Positions 49,325 through 59,483 are shown, counted from the first letter of the stretch. The stretch is 64,000 bases of DNA from PALSA-911 sp963743035 (GCA_963743035.1 CAVUOB010000013.1:1-64000), one strand, 5' to 3'. The notes: generated by a model from the letters alone, not told the origin. Program-made: numbers and translations.

Positions 49325-50500
49325 TCACCCAAGCGGGGCGCCGACATAGGTTTCCGCCAGCGTTGTCGACGCGGAGAGCGAGCTGGTCACCAAATCCAGC
49401 TCGGCGAGCTGGCGTCGGTTGTCGAACGGGGTTGCATCGTTGAAGCGGTGCAGCATCGAGGTCATCCACCAGGAGAAATGCTGAGCCCGCCAGACCCGGC
49501 GCAGAGCCGTGGCAGGATAGGCGTCCAGCAAACCGGCGGAGCTGGTCTCGTAGTGGAAGGCGAGGGCTCGGGCGAGGATGAACACGTCGTTGACCGCGAG
49601 GTTGAGGCCCTTGGCCCCGGTGGGCGGCACGATATGGGCGGCGTCCCCGGCCAGGAACAGGCGACCATGGCGCATGGTTTCGCAGACGAAGCTGCGCATG
49701 ACGACGACGTTCTTCTGGAAGATACTGCCTTCCTTCAGCGCAAAGCCGCCGCCGCTGGTGCGGGCCTGTAATTCGGCCCAGATGCGGTCGTCGGACCAGT
49801 CGCCGGTCTGCTCGTTCGGGTCGCACTGGAAATACATTCGCTGGACCTGTGCGGAGCGGGTGCTGATCAGCGCGAAGCCCCAGTCGTGGCGGGCATAGAC
49901 CAGCTCTTCCGACGAGGGCGGGGCGTTGCACAGGATGCCGAACCAGCCGAAGGGGTAGACGCGCAGGTATTCCGTACGGATCCCCTCGGGGATGGCGTGG
50001 CGGCATATGCCGAAGAAACCGTCGCAGCCGGCGATGAAATCGCAGTCGATCTGCTGGGCCTGGCCGAGGCTGTCGAAGAAGCGGATCTTCGGGTGGTCTT
50101 CGGTGAGGTCATGGATGCTGGTCTGACTGACGCCGAAGCGGAGATCGCCGCCGGCTTCGAGCCGCGCATGGATCAGATCGTGCAGCACTTCGTGCTGTGC
50201 GTAGACGGTGATGACGCGCCCGCCGGTCAGTGCATGGACGTTGATCCGGTGCAACTGGCCGTTGAACATGATCTCGAAGCCGTGATGGACGAAGCCTTCA
50301 CGCTGCATGCGTTCGCCGATCCCGGTCTCGACCATAAGATCGGCGGTGCCCTGTTCGAGCACGCCGGCGCGGATGGTCGTCTCGATCGCTTCGCGGGAAC
50401 GAGTGTCGATGACGACCGAGGAGATGCCGCGCAGATGCAGCAGATGGGAGAGCATCAGCCCCGCCGGACCGGCCCCGACGATTCCTACTTGCGTGCGCAT
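49325..50500 (-). CDS. pobA: 4-hydroxybenzoate 3-monooxygenase
   Basis: The 391-residue flavoprotein is of the usual PobA length. It has the FAD-binding GIVGAGPAGLML at the N-terminus, the IRAGVLEQGT block, a DG motif (AGCDGFFG) and GDAAHIVPPTGAKGLNLAVND. It converts 4-hydroxybenzoate to protocatechuate with NADPH and O2. It is the last gene of a leftward set that starts with a TRAP transporter, which suggests uptake and oxidation of an aromatic acid. No protocatechuate dioxygenase or pobR is in the window. Confidence 0.92.
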   Translation of the reverse strand: MRTQVGIVGAGPAGLMLSHLLHLRGISSVVIDTRSREAIETTIRAGVLEQGTADLMVETGIGERMQREGFVHHGFEIMFNGQLHRINVHALTGGRVITVYAQHEVLHDLIHARLEAGGDLRFGVSQTSIHDLTEDHPKIRFFDSLGQAQQIDCDFIAGCDGFFGICRHAIPEGIRTEYLRVYPFGWFGILCNAPPSSEELVYARHDWGFALISTRSAQVQRMYFQCDPNEQTGDWSDDRIWAELQARTSGGGFALKEGSIFQKNVVVMRSFVCETMRHGRLFLAGDAAHIVPPTGAKGLNLAVNDVFILARALAFHYETSSAGLLDAYPATALRRVWRAQHFSWWMTSMLHRFNDATPFDNRRQLAELDLVTSSLSASTTLAETYVGAPLG

Positions 50501-50526
50501 GTCGCGGAATCCTGCCCGGCGATCGC

Positions 50527-51786
50527 TTAGCCGGCGTGGACCAGCGGGCAGCCGCCTTGATCCAGCGGGCGGAAGGCATGATCGGGGGCGATGGTGTCAA
50601 TCTGTTCATAATAATCCCAGGCGCCGCGGCTTTCTTCCGGGCGTTTGACGCGGAAGATATGCATCGCGTGCACGGCGCGGCCGTCGCGGCGGATTGTGGT
50701 CTCTCCGAACAGCGGGTCTGGGATCGGTTTGCTGCGCATCTGCTCGACCACCTTTTCGCCCTCGATCGTGCCGATATCGCGAACGGCGCGCAGATAGGCC
50801 AGTATGCACGAATACACGCCGGCATGGTTCTGCGTCGGCATGCGTCCGCCCATGCGCTGGGCGAAGCGCCGGCTCCAGGCGCGGGTCTGGTCGTTGAGAT
50901 CCCAATAGAACGCCTCGCACAGCACGAGGCCCTGGGCGGTCTTCAGGCCGATGGCGTGAATATCGGAGATCTGGATGAACAACGCGGCCAGGGTCTGCTT
51001 GCCCTGCAGCATGCCGAACTCGGCGGCCTGCTTGATGCCGTTGATGACATCCGCGCCGGTATTGGCGAAGGCGAGCACCTTGGCGCCGGATGCCTGACCT
51101 TGCAGCAGGAAGGAGGAAAGGTCTGCTGCGTTGAGCGGGTGGACCGCGTCACCCATAACCTTGCCGCCGCCTGCCTGCACCGCCTTTGTGGCATCGCGCT
51201 CCAGGGTCTTGCCGAGTGCGTAGTCCACGGTGATGAAAAACCAGCTGTCCTTGCCCTGGTGCAACAGGCCGTTGACCACGCCGTTGGCCTGCGCCCAGGT
51301 ATCCGTCACCCATTGTACTGTCGTCGGCGCGCAGGCGGGGCCGGTGAGGTCGGAACTGGCGGTGGAAGATGCCAGGGTTACCCGGTGCTTGTCCTTCAGG
51401 ATGTTTGAAACGGCCAGGCCGACGGCGGAGTTCGGCAGATCGGCGATCGCGGCGACGCCGTCTTCGTCCACCCAGCGCCGCGCCAGGGCGGAGCCGATAT
51501 CGGGCTTGTTCTGGTGATCGCCGGCGATGATCTCGACCTGGAGGTTGCCGGCCTCGGGGGCGAAATCCTCGGCGGCCATTTTGGCGGCGTTGACCGAACC
51601 GGGGCCGGTCTGGTCGGCGAATGGGCCGGACTGGTCGGTGAGGATGCCGATCTTGACCGATTTCGGCGCGGTCTGGGACCGTCCCGGCGTGGGACCGGCG
51701 AGCATCACACCGCCGGCCGCGAGCAGGCCGAGCGCATGGCGGCGTGTCGGCATCGCGGAACGCAGGTTGGACGATATGATGGTCAT
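50527..51786 (-). CDS. ABC-type branched-chain amino-acid-like substrate-binding protein
   Basis: The 419-residue periplasmic protein is of the LivJ / type 1 binding fold: VKIGILTDQSGPFADQTGPG, MAAEDFAPEAGNLQVEIIAG, ANGVVNGLLHQGKDSWFFIT. The N-terminus MPTRRHALGLLAAGGVMLAG has twin arginines before a hydrophobic stretch, so it may be Tat-exported. ATG 51786 follows AGGAGGG. No ABC permease or ATPase genes adjoin. It lies between the TRAP genes and pobA, so it may bind an aromatic acid and work with a transporter encoded elsewhere. Confidence 0.85.
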   Translation of the reverse strand: MTIISSNLRSAMPTRRHALGLLAAGGVMLAGPTPGRSQTAPKSVKIGILTDQSGPFADQTGPGSVNAAKMAAEDFAPEAGNLQVEIIAGDHQNKPDIGSALARRWVDEDGVAAIADLPNSAVGLAVSNILKDKHRVTLASSTASSDLTGPACAPTTVQWVTDTWAQANGVVNGLLHQGKDSWFFITVDYALGKTLERDATKAVQAGGGKVMGDAVHPLNAADLSSFLLQGQASGAKVLAFANTGADVINGIKQAAEFGMLQGKQTLAALFIQISDIHAIGLKTAQGLVLCEAFYWDLNDQTRAWSRRFAQRMGGRMPTQNHAGVYSCILAYLRAVRDIGTIEGEKVVEQMRSKPIPDPLFGETTIRRDGRAVHAMHIFRVKRPEESRGAWDYYEQIDTIAPDHAFRPLDQGGCPLVHAG

Positions 51787-51865
51787 TGACGGGCCCTCCT
51801 GAAACCATTTGCGGTGCGCGGACAGCGTTCCCCGATCCGTGCCCATCATCTTTAGCACGACTGAT

Positions 51866-53728
51866 CTACAGGAAACCGGTGGAAAGCCACGGCATGCAGG
51901 CGACCGCCAGAAGACCAACCATGAGCGCGGCCATGTAGGGCCAGATGCGGCGCATGCCCGCATCGGGCGAGACGCGGCCGATCGCGCAGGCGGCGTAGTA
52001 GCCCACGCCCAAAGGCGGTGCGAACAGCCCGATGCCCATCGCCAGGATCACTACCATCGCGTAATGTACCTCGTGGATTCCCGCCGCGCGGGCGATCGGG
52101 AACAGCAGCGGACCGAACAGCACGATCGCGGGGATCCCCTCCAGCACGCTGCCGAGGATCACGAACACGACGATGGAAACCAGCAGGAAGCCGAAGCTTC
52201 CGCCGGGCATGCCGGCCATTGCCGCGGCCAGTTGCCGGGAGAAGCCTGATTGGGTCAGGGCCCAGGCCATGCCGGTAGCGGTGCCGATGATCAGCAGGAT
52301 TGCGCCCGACAGGGCGGCGGTTTCCAGCAGCATGGGATACAGCCGACGCCAGTCGAACTGGCGATAGACCAGCAGGCCCATGGCGGTGGCGTAGACGATG
52401 CCGATGGTCGAGACCTCGGTCGCGGTGGCGATCCCCTCGACCACCGAGGAACGAATAACGACGGGTAGCAGCAGCGAGGGGAGGGCGATGATCAGGGTGC
52501 GGCGGATCACGGCCCCGGAGGCGGGCGCACCGATCGCCTCGTGACGGGAACGCCACCACGCGACGCCGGCCAGGGCGATTGCCAGCACCAGGCCGGGCAG
52601 CAGGCCGCCGGTGAACAGGGCCGCGATGGAGACGCCGGTAACCGAACCGATGGTGATCAGCACCAGGCTGGGCGGGATCGTCTCGCTCATGGCGCCGGAG
52701 GCGGAGAGGATCGCGACGAGTTCGCCCTCGGACGCCCCGCGCTGCTTCATCTCAGGGAACAGCACCGGCGCGACGGCGGCCATGTCGGCGGCCTTCGACC
52801 CGGAGATGCCGGAGACGAGGTACATCGCCCCCAGCAGCACGTAATAGAGGCCGCCGCGCACATGGCCGAGCAGCCCGGCCAGGAATGCCACCATGGCGCG
52901 GGCCATGCCGGTCATTTCGATCAGCAGGCCGAGGAACACGAACAAGGGGACGGCGAGCAATACGAGGCCGCTCATGCCCTCGTCCATGCGCGAGACGACG
53001 ATGGTGAGCGGGGCGCGGGTCATCAGTGCCAGAAACGCGATGGTGGCGGTGCCGAAGGCGAAGCCGATCGGCACGCCGAGCAGGACAAAGGCCGCGAGCA
53101 GGAGCACGAAGAAGAAGGCAAGGTTCCAGTTGCCGAGCCCTTTCAGGGCGGGCGTGGCGATATGCAGGGCGGCCATCAGGATCAGCAGTGCGACGGCCAC
53201 TTCCAGCACCGGGCGCAGGCGCAGGCGGAGGAGGCGCAGCGCGCAGTCCGCCAGCATGATGGCGCAGCCGACAGGGATGGCGCCGGCGCGGACGATATTG
53301 GACCAGCCGAGCGCAGGGGTCTCGATGAACCATTCATCCCGGGCGTAATCGATCGCCCAGGGCAGCAGGACCAGCAGGAATATGCCCGGCACGGCGACCG
53401 CCAGCGCATCCGCGCGCCCCTGCCATCGGCCGGGCAGCATGGCAACGATGGCGGTCAGCCGCATGTGCTGCCCGCGCTGCAGGGCCACCACGGCGCCGAG
53501 CATGGCGAGCCACAGGAACAGGATCGAGGCCAGCTCGTCGGACCAGGTGAAGGGATGGTGGAACACGAAGCGGCTGACCACGCCGGCCAGCAGCACCACG
53601 ATTTCCACCAGGACCAGCAGGGCCGTGGGTATTTCCACCAGCCGGTGGAAGATGGTTTCCACGCGGCGGATCAGGCCAGGGCCCACGGGCCCCGGTGATG
53701 TTTCCGCCGTTCCCTGATGCGCCGCCAT
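51866..53728 (-). CDS. dctQM: TRAP transporter permease, fused small and large subunits (DctQM)
   Basis: This 620-residue inner-membrane protein has a DctQ-like four-span part at about 30-180 (VVLLAGVVSRFVFHHPFTWS, then ELASILFLWLAMLGAVVALQ). The large DctM part follows (FFFVLLLAAFVLLGVPIGFA; YLVSGISGSKAADMAAVAPV; SASGAMSETIPPSLVLITIG) up to the C-terminus. Separate Q and M subunits are more common, and fusions are known. It imports an organic acid with sodium, using the binding protein encoded 10 bases upstream. Confidence 0.92.
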   Translation of the reverse strand: MAAHQGTAETSPGPVGPGLIRRVETIFHRLVEIPTALLVLVEIVVLLAGVVSRFVFHHPFTWSDELASILFLWLAMLGAVVALQRGQHMRLTAIVAMLPGRWQGRADALAVAVPGIFLLVLLPWAIDYARDEWFIETPALGWSNIVRAGAIPVGCAIMLADCALRLLRLRLRPVLEVAVALLILMAALHIATPALKGLGNWNLAFFFVLLLAAFVLLGVPIGFAFGTATIAFLALMTRAPLTIVVSRMDEGMSGLVLLAVPLFVFLGLLIEMTGMARAMVAFLAGLLGHVRGGLYYVLLGAMYLVSGISGSKAADMAAVAPVLFPEMKQRGASEGELVAILSASGAMSETIPPSLVLITIGSVTGVSIAALFTGGLLPGLVLAIALAGVAWWRSRHEAIGAPASGAVIRRTLIIALPSLLLPVVIRSSVVEGIATATEVSTIGIVYATAMGLLVYRQFDWRRLYPMLLETAALSGAILLIIGTATGMAWALTQSGFSRQLAAAMAGMPGGSFGFLLVSIVVFVILGSVLEGIPAIVLFGPLLFPIARAAGIHEVHYAMVVILAMGIGLFAPPLGVGYYAACAIGRVSPDAGMRRIWPYMAALMVGLLAVACMPWLSTGFL

Positions 53729-53738
53729 CCGTGGAGCC

Positions 53739-54746
53739 TCAGGCGAGGCTGCCGACTGCGCTTTCCAGGGTTGCCCACGCCTCCGGGCCGAATTTTTCCC
53801 GCCATTCCGCGTAGAAGCCGGCCTTCTTCAGGGCGGCACGGAAGCTGGTTGCATCCGTGTCGATGAACTCCATGCCCTTGGATTGGAGCTGGGACTTCAG
53901 CGTGGCGTTCAGTTTGGCGATGTCCTCGCGTTCCGCCATGGCGGCGGCGTTCATCTCACGTTCCACCACGTCGCGCGCGGCGGCGGGCAGGGCGTCCCAG
54001 GCGCGGCGATTGGCCAGGAACCAGAAACCGTCCCACATGTGATTGGTGACAGAGAGGTATTTCTGCACCTCATAGAGCTTGGCGGTGTCGATGATCGCCA
54101 GCGGGTTTTCCTGGCCGTCGACCAGGCGGGTCTGCAGGGCGGAGTAGGTCTCGCTGAAATTGATGCTGGTGGGGGCGGCGCCGAAGGCCTTGAACAGGCT
54201 GGTCCAGAGCGGGCTCGGCGGGACGCGGATCTTGAAGCCGCTGAGATCGTCCGGCGTGCGGATCGGCCTGGTGGAGCTGGTGATCTGGCGGTAGCCATTG
54301 TCCCAGATGCGGCTGAAGGCATACAGGCCGCGCTTGGCGATTTCGCCGCGAACATAGGCGCCGAGCGCGCCGTCCATCGCCGGCCAGACCTGGCCGTAAT
54401 CCTTGAAGGCGAAGCCGACGCCGTTGATGGATGCCGGCGGTACCAGGGTTGAGAGAATGAGGCCGGAGAGGGTGAAGAATTCCACCGCCCCCGAGCGCAA
54501 CTGGCTGAGCGTGTCCGTGTCCGAGCCGAGCTGATTGTTCGGGAAGACCTGGATGTCTACCTGGCCGGACGTGGCTTCCAGGATGCGCTTCACCGCCTCG
54601 TTGGCGCGGAGGTTCATTGGGTGGGTGACGGGGAGGTTGTTGGCGTATTTGTACGAGAACTCGGCCGCATGGGCGGGGCGCGTGCGGATCGCGAACAGCG
54701 GCAGGGCAGCGCCGGCGACGAGCGCGCGGCGGGTGAGTTCGGTCAT
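53739..54746 (-). CDS. dctP: TRAP transporter substrate-binding protein (DctP-like)
   Basis: The product has 335 residues with a cleavable signal (TRRALVAGAALPLFAIRTRP AHA), possibly twin-arginine. The mature part has the DctP pattern: FSYKYANNLPVTHPMNLRAN, VDIQVFPNNQLGSDTDTLSQ, and GFKIRVPPSPLWTSLFKAFG with the substrate-carboxylate-binding Arg. FSETYSALQTRLVDGQENPL follows. ATG 54746 is preceded by GGAGG. It is the first gene of the operon leading to DctQM, the LivJ-like protein and PobA. The ligand is probably a carboxylate, and an aromatic acid is inferred from context. Confidence 0.92.
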   Translation of the reverse strand: MTELTRRALVAGAALPLFAIRTRPAHAAEFSYKYANNLPVTHPMNLRANEAVKRILEATSGQVDIQVFPNNQLGSDTDTLSQLRSGAVEFFTLSGLILSTLVPPASINGVGFAFKDYGQVWPAMDGALGAYVRGEIAKRGLYAFSRIWDNGYRQITSSTRPIRTPDDLSGFKIRVPPSPLWTSLFKAFGAAPTSINFSETYSALQTRLVDGQENPLAIIDTAKLYEVQKYLSVTNHMWDGFWFLANRRAWDALPAAARDVVEREMNAAAMAEREDIAKLNATLKSQLQSKGMEFIDTDATSFRAALKKAGFYAEWREKFGPEAWATLESAVGSLA

Positions 54747-54987
54747 TCTGGCTAGTCCTCCCGTTTGCAGGCGCGGCCTTTGTCGCTGCCTGTGTGGCGT
54801 TTCGATCCGTGACTGGGATATTCGCCATCCCGGAGGGGAATGCAATCCGAGGCCGGGCGGCGCCGAGGTCCTCGTCAATGCCGGCCGTCGGCTTCGGGTG
54901 GCAGGTTTTATGTCACGATCCTCAATAATTGTTCTCGGCCCGTCGCAAGTTTCTGTACGGTCATTGGCCCGACCCGGAGCGATGGGC

Positions 54988-56343
54988 ATGGATCAGGAAC
55001 AATTGACGACGCAGGCAGACGCGCCGGCGGTTGCCGGCCTGCAGCGCATTATTGTGGTAGGCGGCGGCGCCGCCGGCCTGGAACTGGCGACCCGCCTCGG
55101 CAACACATACGGCAAGGGCAAGCTGGCGCAGATCACGCTGGTCGAACGCGCGCGCACCCATCTATGGAAGCCGCTGCTGCACGCCGTGGCGGCGGGCAGC
55201 CTGGACCGGACGCAACATGAGTTGAATTACCTCGCGCAGGCGCATTGGCACCATTTCACCTATCGGTTCGGGGATATGACCGGTCTCGACCGCGCGCGGC
55301 ACGAGATCCATATCGGCGCCACGCACGACGACGAAGGACGCGAGGTCACGCCGCCATCCGTCCTGCCATATGATACGCTGGTGATTGCGGTCGGCAGCGT
55401 GACCAATGATTTCGGCACGCCGGGAGCGAAGGAATTCGCGGTCCCACTGGAAACCCCGGATCAGGCGTCGCGGTTCAATCGGCGCCTGGTCAATGCGTGC
55501 CTGCGGGCCAATGCGCAGGCTGAACCGGTGAGCCCCGGGCAGTTGCACGTCGCCATTATTGGGGCCGGGGCCACCGGGACCGAACTCGCGGCGGAGCTGC
55601 ACCGCACGGTTCGTGCCGTGGTGGCGTATGGGCTGGATCGGATCAACCCGGAAAAGGATATCCGGATCGAATTGGTGGAGGCCGCAGATCGGATCCTGCC
55701 GGCGCTGCCGGAGCGGATTTCGACGGCGACGACGCAGCTGCTGAACGAGCTTGGCGTGCATGTGCGGACTGGCGCGCGGGTCAGCGAAGTGCGGGCCGAT
55801 GGAGTCTGCCTGGCCAGCGGGGAATTCATACCCGCGGAGCTGGTGGTCTGGTCGGCCGGCGTGAAAGGGCCCGATTTCCTGCACGAGATCGACGGGCTGG
55901 AGACGAACCGGATCAATCAGCTGGTGGTGCTGCAGACTTTGCAGACGACGCGCGATCCCAACATTTTCGCCATCGGCGATTGCGCGTCCTGTCCGCGGCC
56001 GGGCTTTCCTCAGCCGATCCCGCCGCGGGCGCAGGCGGCGCATCAGCAGGCCTCGCACATGGTCCGGCAGATCGGCCATCGACTGGACGGCCAGCCGTTG
56101 GAGCCGTTCGTCTATCGCGATTTCGGTTCGCTGGTTTCACTTGGCAAATACAGCACGGTGGGCAGTCTGATGGGATTTCTGGTCGGGCGGAGTTTTTTCA
56201 TCGAGGGCTATTTTGCCCGGATGATGTACCGTTCGCTCTACAAGATGCATCAGGCTGCGTTGCATGGCGGCCGATCGGTGCTATGGCGCACCTTCGCCAG
56301 CGCGGGATCCGATCGGCCGGAACCGAGCGTGAAACTGCATTGA
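54988..56343 (+). CDS. ndh: Type II NADH dehydrogenase
   Basis: The 451-residue flavoprotein has two dinucleotide folds: IIVVGGGAAGLELATRLGN for FAD, and VAIIGAGATGTELAAELHR for NADH. The Ndh blocks THLWKPLLHAVAAGSLD, IFAIGDCASCPRPG and RAQAAHQQASHM are present. A hydrophobic/amphipathic C-terminus (LMGFLVGRSFFIEGYFARMM) would attach it to the inner membrane. It passes electrons from NADH to quinone without proton pumping. I prefer ATG 54988, eight bases after GGAG, over ATG 54982. Confidence 0.9.
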   Translation: MDQEQLTTQADAPAVAGLQRIIVVGGGAAGLELATRLGNTYGKGKLAQITLVERARTHLWKPLLHAVAAGSLDRTQHELNYLAQAHWHHFTYRFGDMTGLDRARHEIHIGATHDDEGREVTPPSVLPYDTLVIAVGSVTNDFGTPGAKEFAVPLETPDQASRFNRRLVNACLRANAQAEPVSPGQLHVAIIGAGATGTELAAELHRTVRAVVAYGLDRINPEKDIRIELVEAADRILPALPERISTATTQLLNELGVHVRTGARVSEVRADGVCLASGEFIPAELVVWSAGVKGPDFLHEIDGLETNRINQLVVLQTLQTTRDPNIFAIGDCASCPRPGFPQPIPPRAQAAHQQASHMVRQIGHRLDGQPLEPFVYRDFGSLVSLGKYSTVGSLMGFLVGRSFFIEGYFARMMYRSLYKMHQAALHGGRSVLWRTFASAGSDRPEPSVKLH

Positions 56344-56420
56344 TACGACCGCAGGGAGCAGCGTGCCGGCTCCGTGTGCTGGCAACGACGCGGTACTGGT
56401 GCTGTGCATGACGCTCAAGC

Positions 56421-58178
56421 TTATCGTCGCGGCGACGGTGAGGCAGGCGTGGGGCCGACGGCGATGCGTTCGGGCTTGAGCAGATGCAGCCGGCGATCGC
56501 CTGCGGCGGCCAGGGTGTGGATGTAGAAGCAGGTCGTCATGCCTTGCGTCGCCTCCATCACCGGGGAGGGGGCGGAGACGATGGTCAAATCCGCGCAGGC
56601 GCCGATCCAGTCTATATGGCGGTGGCCGTGCATGACCATTATCCGGCCGGCATAGGGCTGCAATTTGCGGACGAACCAATTGCCGTTGATCAGGGCTGTG
56701 CCGATGCGCTCGGACAGCGCCTTGGCGGCGCGCGGATACTCCAGCAGGTGGTGGTGCAGGGCGATGATCCAGATGGCGTTCGGATGGCGCTGCAGCGCGG
56801 TTTCCACGCCTTTGGCCTGTTCTGCGGATACCAGGCCAAGCGCATTGGTGAACGAGAAATGTGAGGCGGCGTTGGAGTTCAGCAGGATGATACCGAGGCC
56901 GTCCTCGGTGGCGGGGGGGAGCACCATCGGAAAGATGCGGTTCCATAGATCCGTGACCGTGGCGCTGAAGCGCGGTGACCCAGTGGAGGCGAAACGGAGG
57001 ATTTCGGCGATATGCGGGGCCAGGGTTCGGGTCAGGGTCTTTCCGAGCGCACCGGCTTCGGGATCGATGATGCGGACGCGGTCGCCCTGAAGCCCGGCCA
57101 TGGCCGAGATTGTGCGGATCAGGCGCAGGCGGCGGTTGGGGCTGTAGGGCAGGTCCAGCCGGGCGGGGTTGGCCCGGTCGACAATGTTCACGTCGTGGTT
57201 GCCGGGCAGGATCAGGGTGCGCTCGGCGAGGTTTGGGTGGGCGGCGAGCGTGTCCTGGAATTCCACCCATTCGGCGGACCGGCCGGCATCGGTCATGTCG
57301 CCGGTGATCAGGACGATGTCGATCGGGTTTTTGGTATGGATGGCGGCAAGGCGGTCCAGGGCCAGTTTCCATTGGCCGTTGCCCTGCGGGCCGGCGCGAC
57401 CGCTTTCGATGCGAAAGCCGTAGGGCTCGCCGACGATGTGGAGGTCCGACAGGTGGGCGACGCGCCAGGTCTTGCCGGCGGAGGGGCGTGGCGAGAACGC
57501 GGTTAGGTCGTGGGGCTGAGCCATGGTCGCATCGGCGATGGCCCAGACGATGGCGGCGACCGCGAGGTAGGCGGCGATCAGCAGCGCGCTGTTGGACAGA
57601 ACGGTGATCGTGAGTTCCCGGACGGAGTTCAGGGGCGGAATACCGGTGAGCAGGTGGGCGGTGGGCCACAGGAGGAGAATGACCAGACCGGCAATGGCGC
57701 TGACGATGACGCCGGAGACCAGGGCCGTGGCGGCCCTGAGCGTGGAGCGGCGGGCCATGGAGGCGTCCGTGGGCAACGTGCGTTCGGCCAGATGGCGGAG
57801 GACTTCGCGAAAGCTGGCGTAAATGGGCTGAACGATCAGGGAATGCAGCGACCAGAAGCTGCTTTCGACCGCGCGGAACAGCGGGTGCCAGCCGAACCAG
57901 CCAATGGCACCCACCACCGCGAACAGGACGGCGGAGCCCAGCCCGGCAAGAATATAGGCCGCCTTTGAAGTCAGCGTGGTGAGCCAGGCGGACGCCGCGA
58001 TGGGGGCGGCGCCGAGCAGCAGGCCGGGAATGAGCAGGAGGGAGACCAGGGACACCCCCAGCCTGGGAAGACTGATTTCCGACAGCAAGGTGCCGGCCAG
58101 CGACAACAGTGACTGGTTCTTGGTGCTGGAGGCGTCGTCTTCCAGGTCGCCGGAGCGGGGGTCGAGAATGGGCTCCAT
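56421..58178 (-). CDS. Membrane-anchored metallophosphoesterase
   Basis: This protein of 585 residues begins with about 230 residues containing five or so membrane segments (LVSLLLIPGLLLGAAPIAAS; AAYILAGLGSAVLFAVVGAI; ALVSGVIVSAIAGLVILLLW; ALLIAAYLAVAAIVWAIADA). A calcineurin-like phosphoesterase domain follows, with all metal motifs: HLSDLHIVG, ITGDMTDAG, LPGNHDVN, ALHHHLLEYP and MVMHGHRHIDW. The substrate is unknown; lipid or nucleotide phosphates are possible. I start at ATG 58178. It diverges from the permease gene. Confidence 0.85.
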   Translation of the reverse strand: MEPILDPRSGDLEDDASSTKNQSLLSLAGTLLSEISLPRLGVSLVSLLLIPGLLLGAAPIAASAWLTTLTSKAAYILAGLGSAVLFAVVGAIGWFGWHPLFRAVESSFWSLHSLIVQPIYASFREVLRHLAERTLPTDASMARRSTLRAATALVSGVIVSAIAGLVILLLWPTAHLLTGIPPLNSVRELTITVLSNSALLIAAYLAVAAIVWAIADATMAQPHDLTAFSPRPSAGKTWRVAHLSDLHIVGEPYGFRIESGRAGPQGNGQWKLALDRLAAIHTKNPIDIVLITGDMTDAGRSAEWVEFQDTLAAHPNLAERTLILPGNHDVNIVDRANPARLDLPYSPNRRLRLIRTISAMAGLQGDRVRIIDPEAGALGKTLTRTLAPHIAEILRFASTGSPRFSATVTDLWNRIFPMVLPPATEDGLGIILLNSNAASHFSFTNALGLVSAEQAKGVETALQRHPNAIWIIALHHHLLEYPRAAKALSERIGTALINGNWFVRKLQPYAGRIMVMHGHRHIDWIGACADLTIVSAPSPVMEATQGMTTCFYIHTLAAAGDRRLHLLKPERIAVGPTPASPSPRR

Positions 58179-58261
58179 GCGCGTCCTTTGGCTCTGCCGG
58201 CGAATTGACAATGTGGGTGAATATCTCCCAATGGGAAGGAAGCCAATTGGAAAGGTTGCTC

Positions 58262-59293
58262 ATGCCAGCGGATCGTACTGTCACCACGATGCTGGCCATC
58301 TGCATGGCCATCCTGGTCTTTGCCGCCATGTATCTTGCGTCCGGCATCCTGGCGCCGATCGCGTGTGCGCTTTTCGTGGTTGCCATCGTCTGGCCGTTGC
58401 AGCGAGTGCTGCAGAAAGGGCTGCCGAAGCTGCTGGCATTGTTGGTGGTCATTCTGGTGACGTTCGTGGGTGTAGGGGCGCTCGGCTCCATGGTGGTGTG
58501 GGGCGTTACCCGGGTGGCCGGGTGGCTGGTTGCGAACACCGCGCGGTTTCAGGGGCTGTATGAGCAGAAGGCGGCTTGGCTGGCGCAGCATGATATCTTT
58601 ATCGGCAGCCTGGCGGTGGAGCATTTCAGTGTGGGCTGGATGCTGCGGCTGTTTCAGGGACTGACGGTGCAGCTGCAGGGGTATCTCAGCTTCGGTTTCG
58701 TCACCTTCATCTTTTTGATGCTTGGGCTGCTCGAGGTCGATATGAGCCGCGACAAGCTGGCCTCACTAACCAATGGGGCCGGCGGGCAGATGGTCATACG
58801 TGCCGCCACGGAAACCGCCGCGAAGCTTCGGCGATATATGCTGGTGCGGACGCTCATGAGCGTGCTGACGGGCCTGGTTGTCTGGGGGTTCGCTATGCTG
58901 GCCGGGTTGGACCTGGCGGTGGAGTGGGGGGTGATTGCGTTTGCGTTGAACTATATCCCGTTCATCGGGCCGCTGGCCGCCACGGTGTTGCCGACGCTGC
59001 TGGCGATCGCGCAGTTCGAGTCCATGCAGATGGCGATCTTTGTGTTTGCCTGCCTGAACCTGATTCAGTTCATGATCGGGAGCTATCTGGAGCCGCGGAT
59101 CGCCGGGGCGACGCTGTCGCTGTCGCCGTTCATGGTGTTGTTTGCCGTGTTCTTCGGGAGCTTTCTGTGGGGCATCTCCGGGGCGTTCATCGGCGTGCCG
59201 GTGCTGATTGCCGCGGTGACGCTCTGCGCGCAGTCGCCTTCGAGCCGCTGGGCGGCGGATCTGTTGTCCGGGGAAAGCAAGCGGCCGCGTTGA
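58262..59293 (+). CDS. AI-2E (PerM/YdiK) family permease
   Basis: The 343-residue membrane protein has paired N-terminal spans (MLAICMAILVFAAMYLASGI; CALFVVAIVWPLQRVLQKGL), a soluble middle, and the family's C-terminal spans with ALNYIPFIGPLAATVLPTLL and LEPRIAGATLSLSPFMVLFA. Members transport small molecules or ions, and the AI-2 name does not imply signalling here. ATG 58262 follows AAAGG. A longer start at 58211 is possible. Confidence 0.88.
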   Translation: MPADRTVTTMLAICMAILVFAAMYLASGILAPIACALFVVAIVWPLQRVLQKGLPKLLALLVVILVTFVGVGALGSMVVWGVTRVAGWLVANTARFQGLYEQKAAWLAQHDIFIGSLAVEHFSVGWMLRLFQGLTVQLQGYLSFGFVTFIFLMLGLLEVDMSRDKLASLTNGAGGQMVIRAATETAAKLRRYMLVRTLMSVLTGLVVWGFAMLAGLDLAVEWGVIAFALNYIPFIGPLAATVLPTLLAIAQFESMQMAIFVFACLNLIQFMIGSYLEPRIAGATLSLSPFMVLFAVFFGSFLWGISGAFIGVPVLIAAVTLCAQSPSSRWAADLLSGESKRPR

Positions 59294-59483
59294 TGGGGAT
59301 TGTCCTGGGGTAGGATGACGCCCCGGAATCTTCTGCGACTGCCAGAGCGGTTGGAGCCGTCGGCATCATCGTAGGAGTGTTGGATATGAAGAGGCGGAGT
59401 AAGAAGATAACGCCAAGCAGGCAGACAACACGGGCATGAGTGTCCGCGCTGCCGGCGCCATGTCGCAAATGCGTACCTATCCA

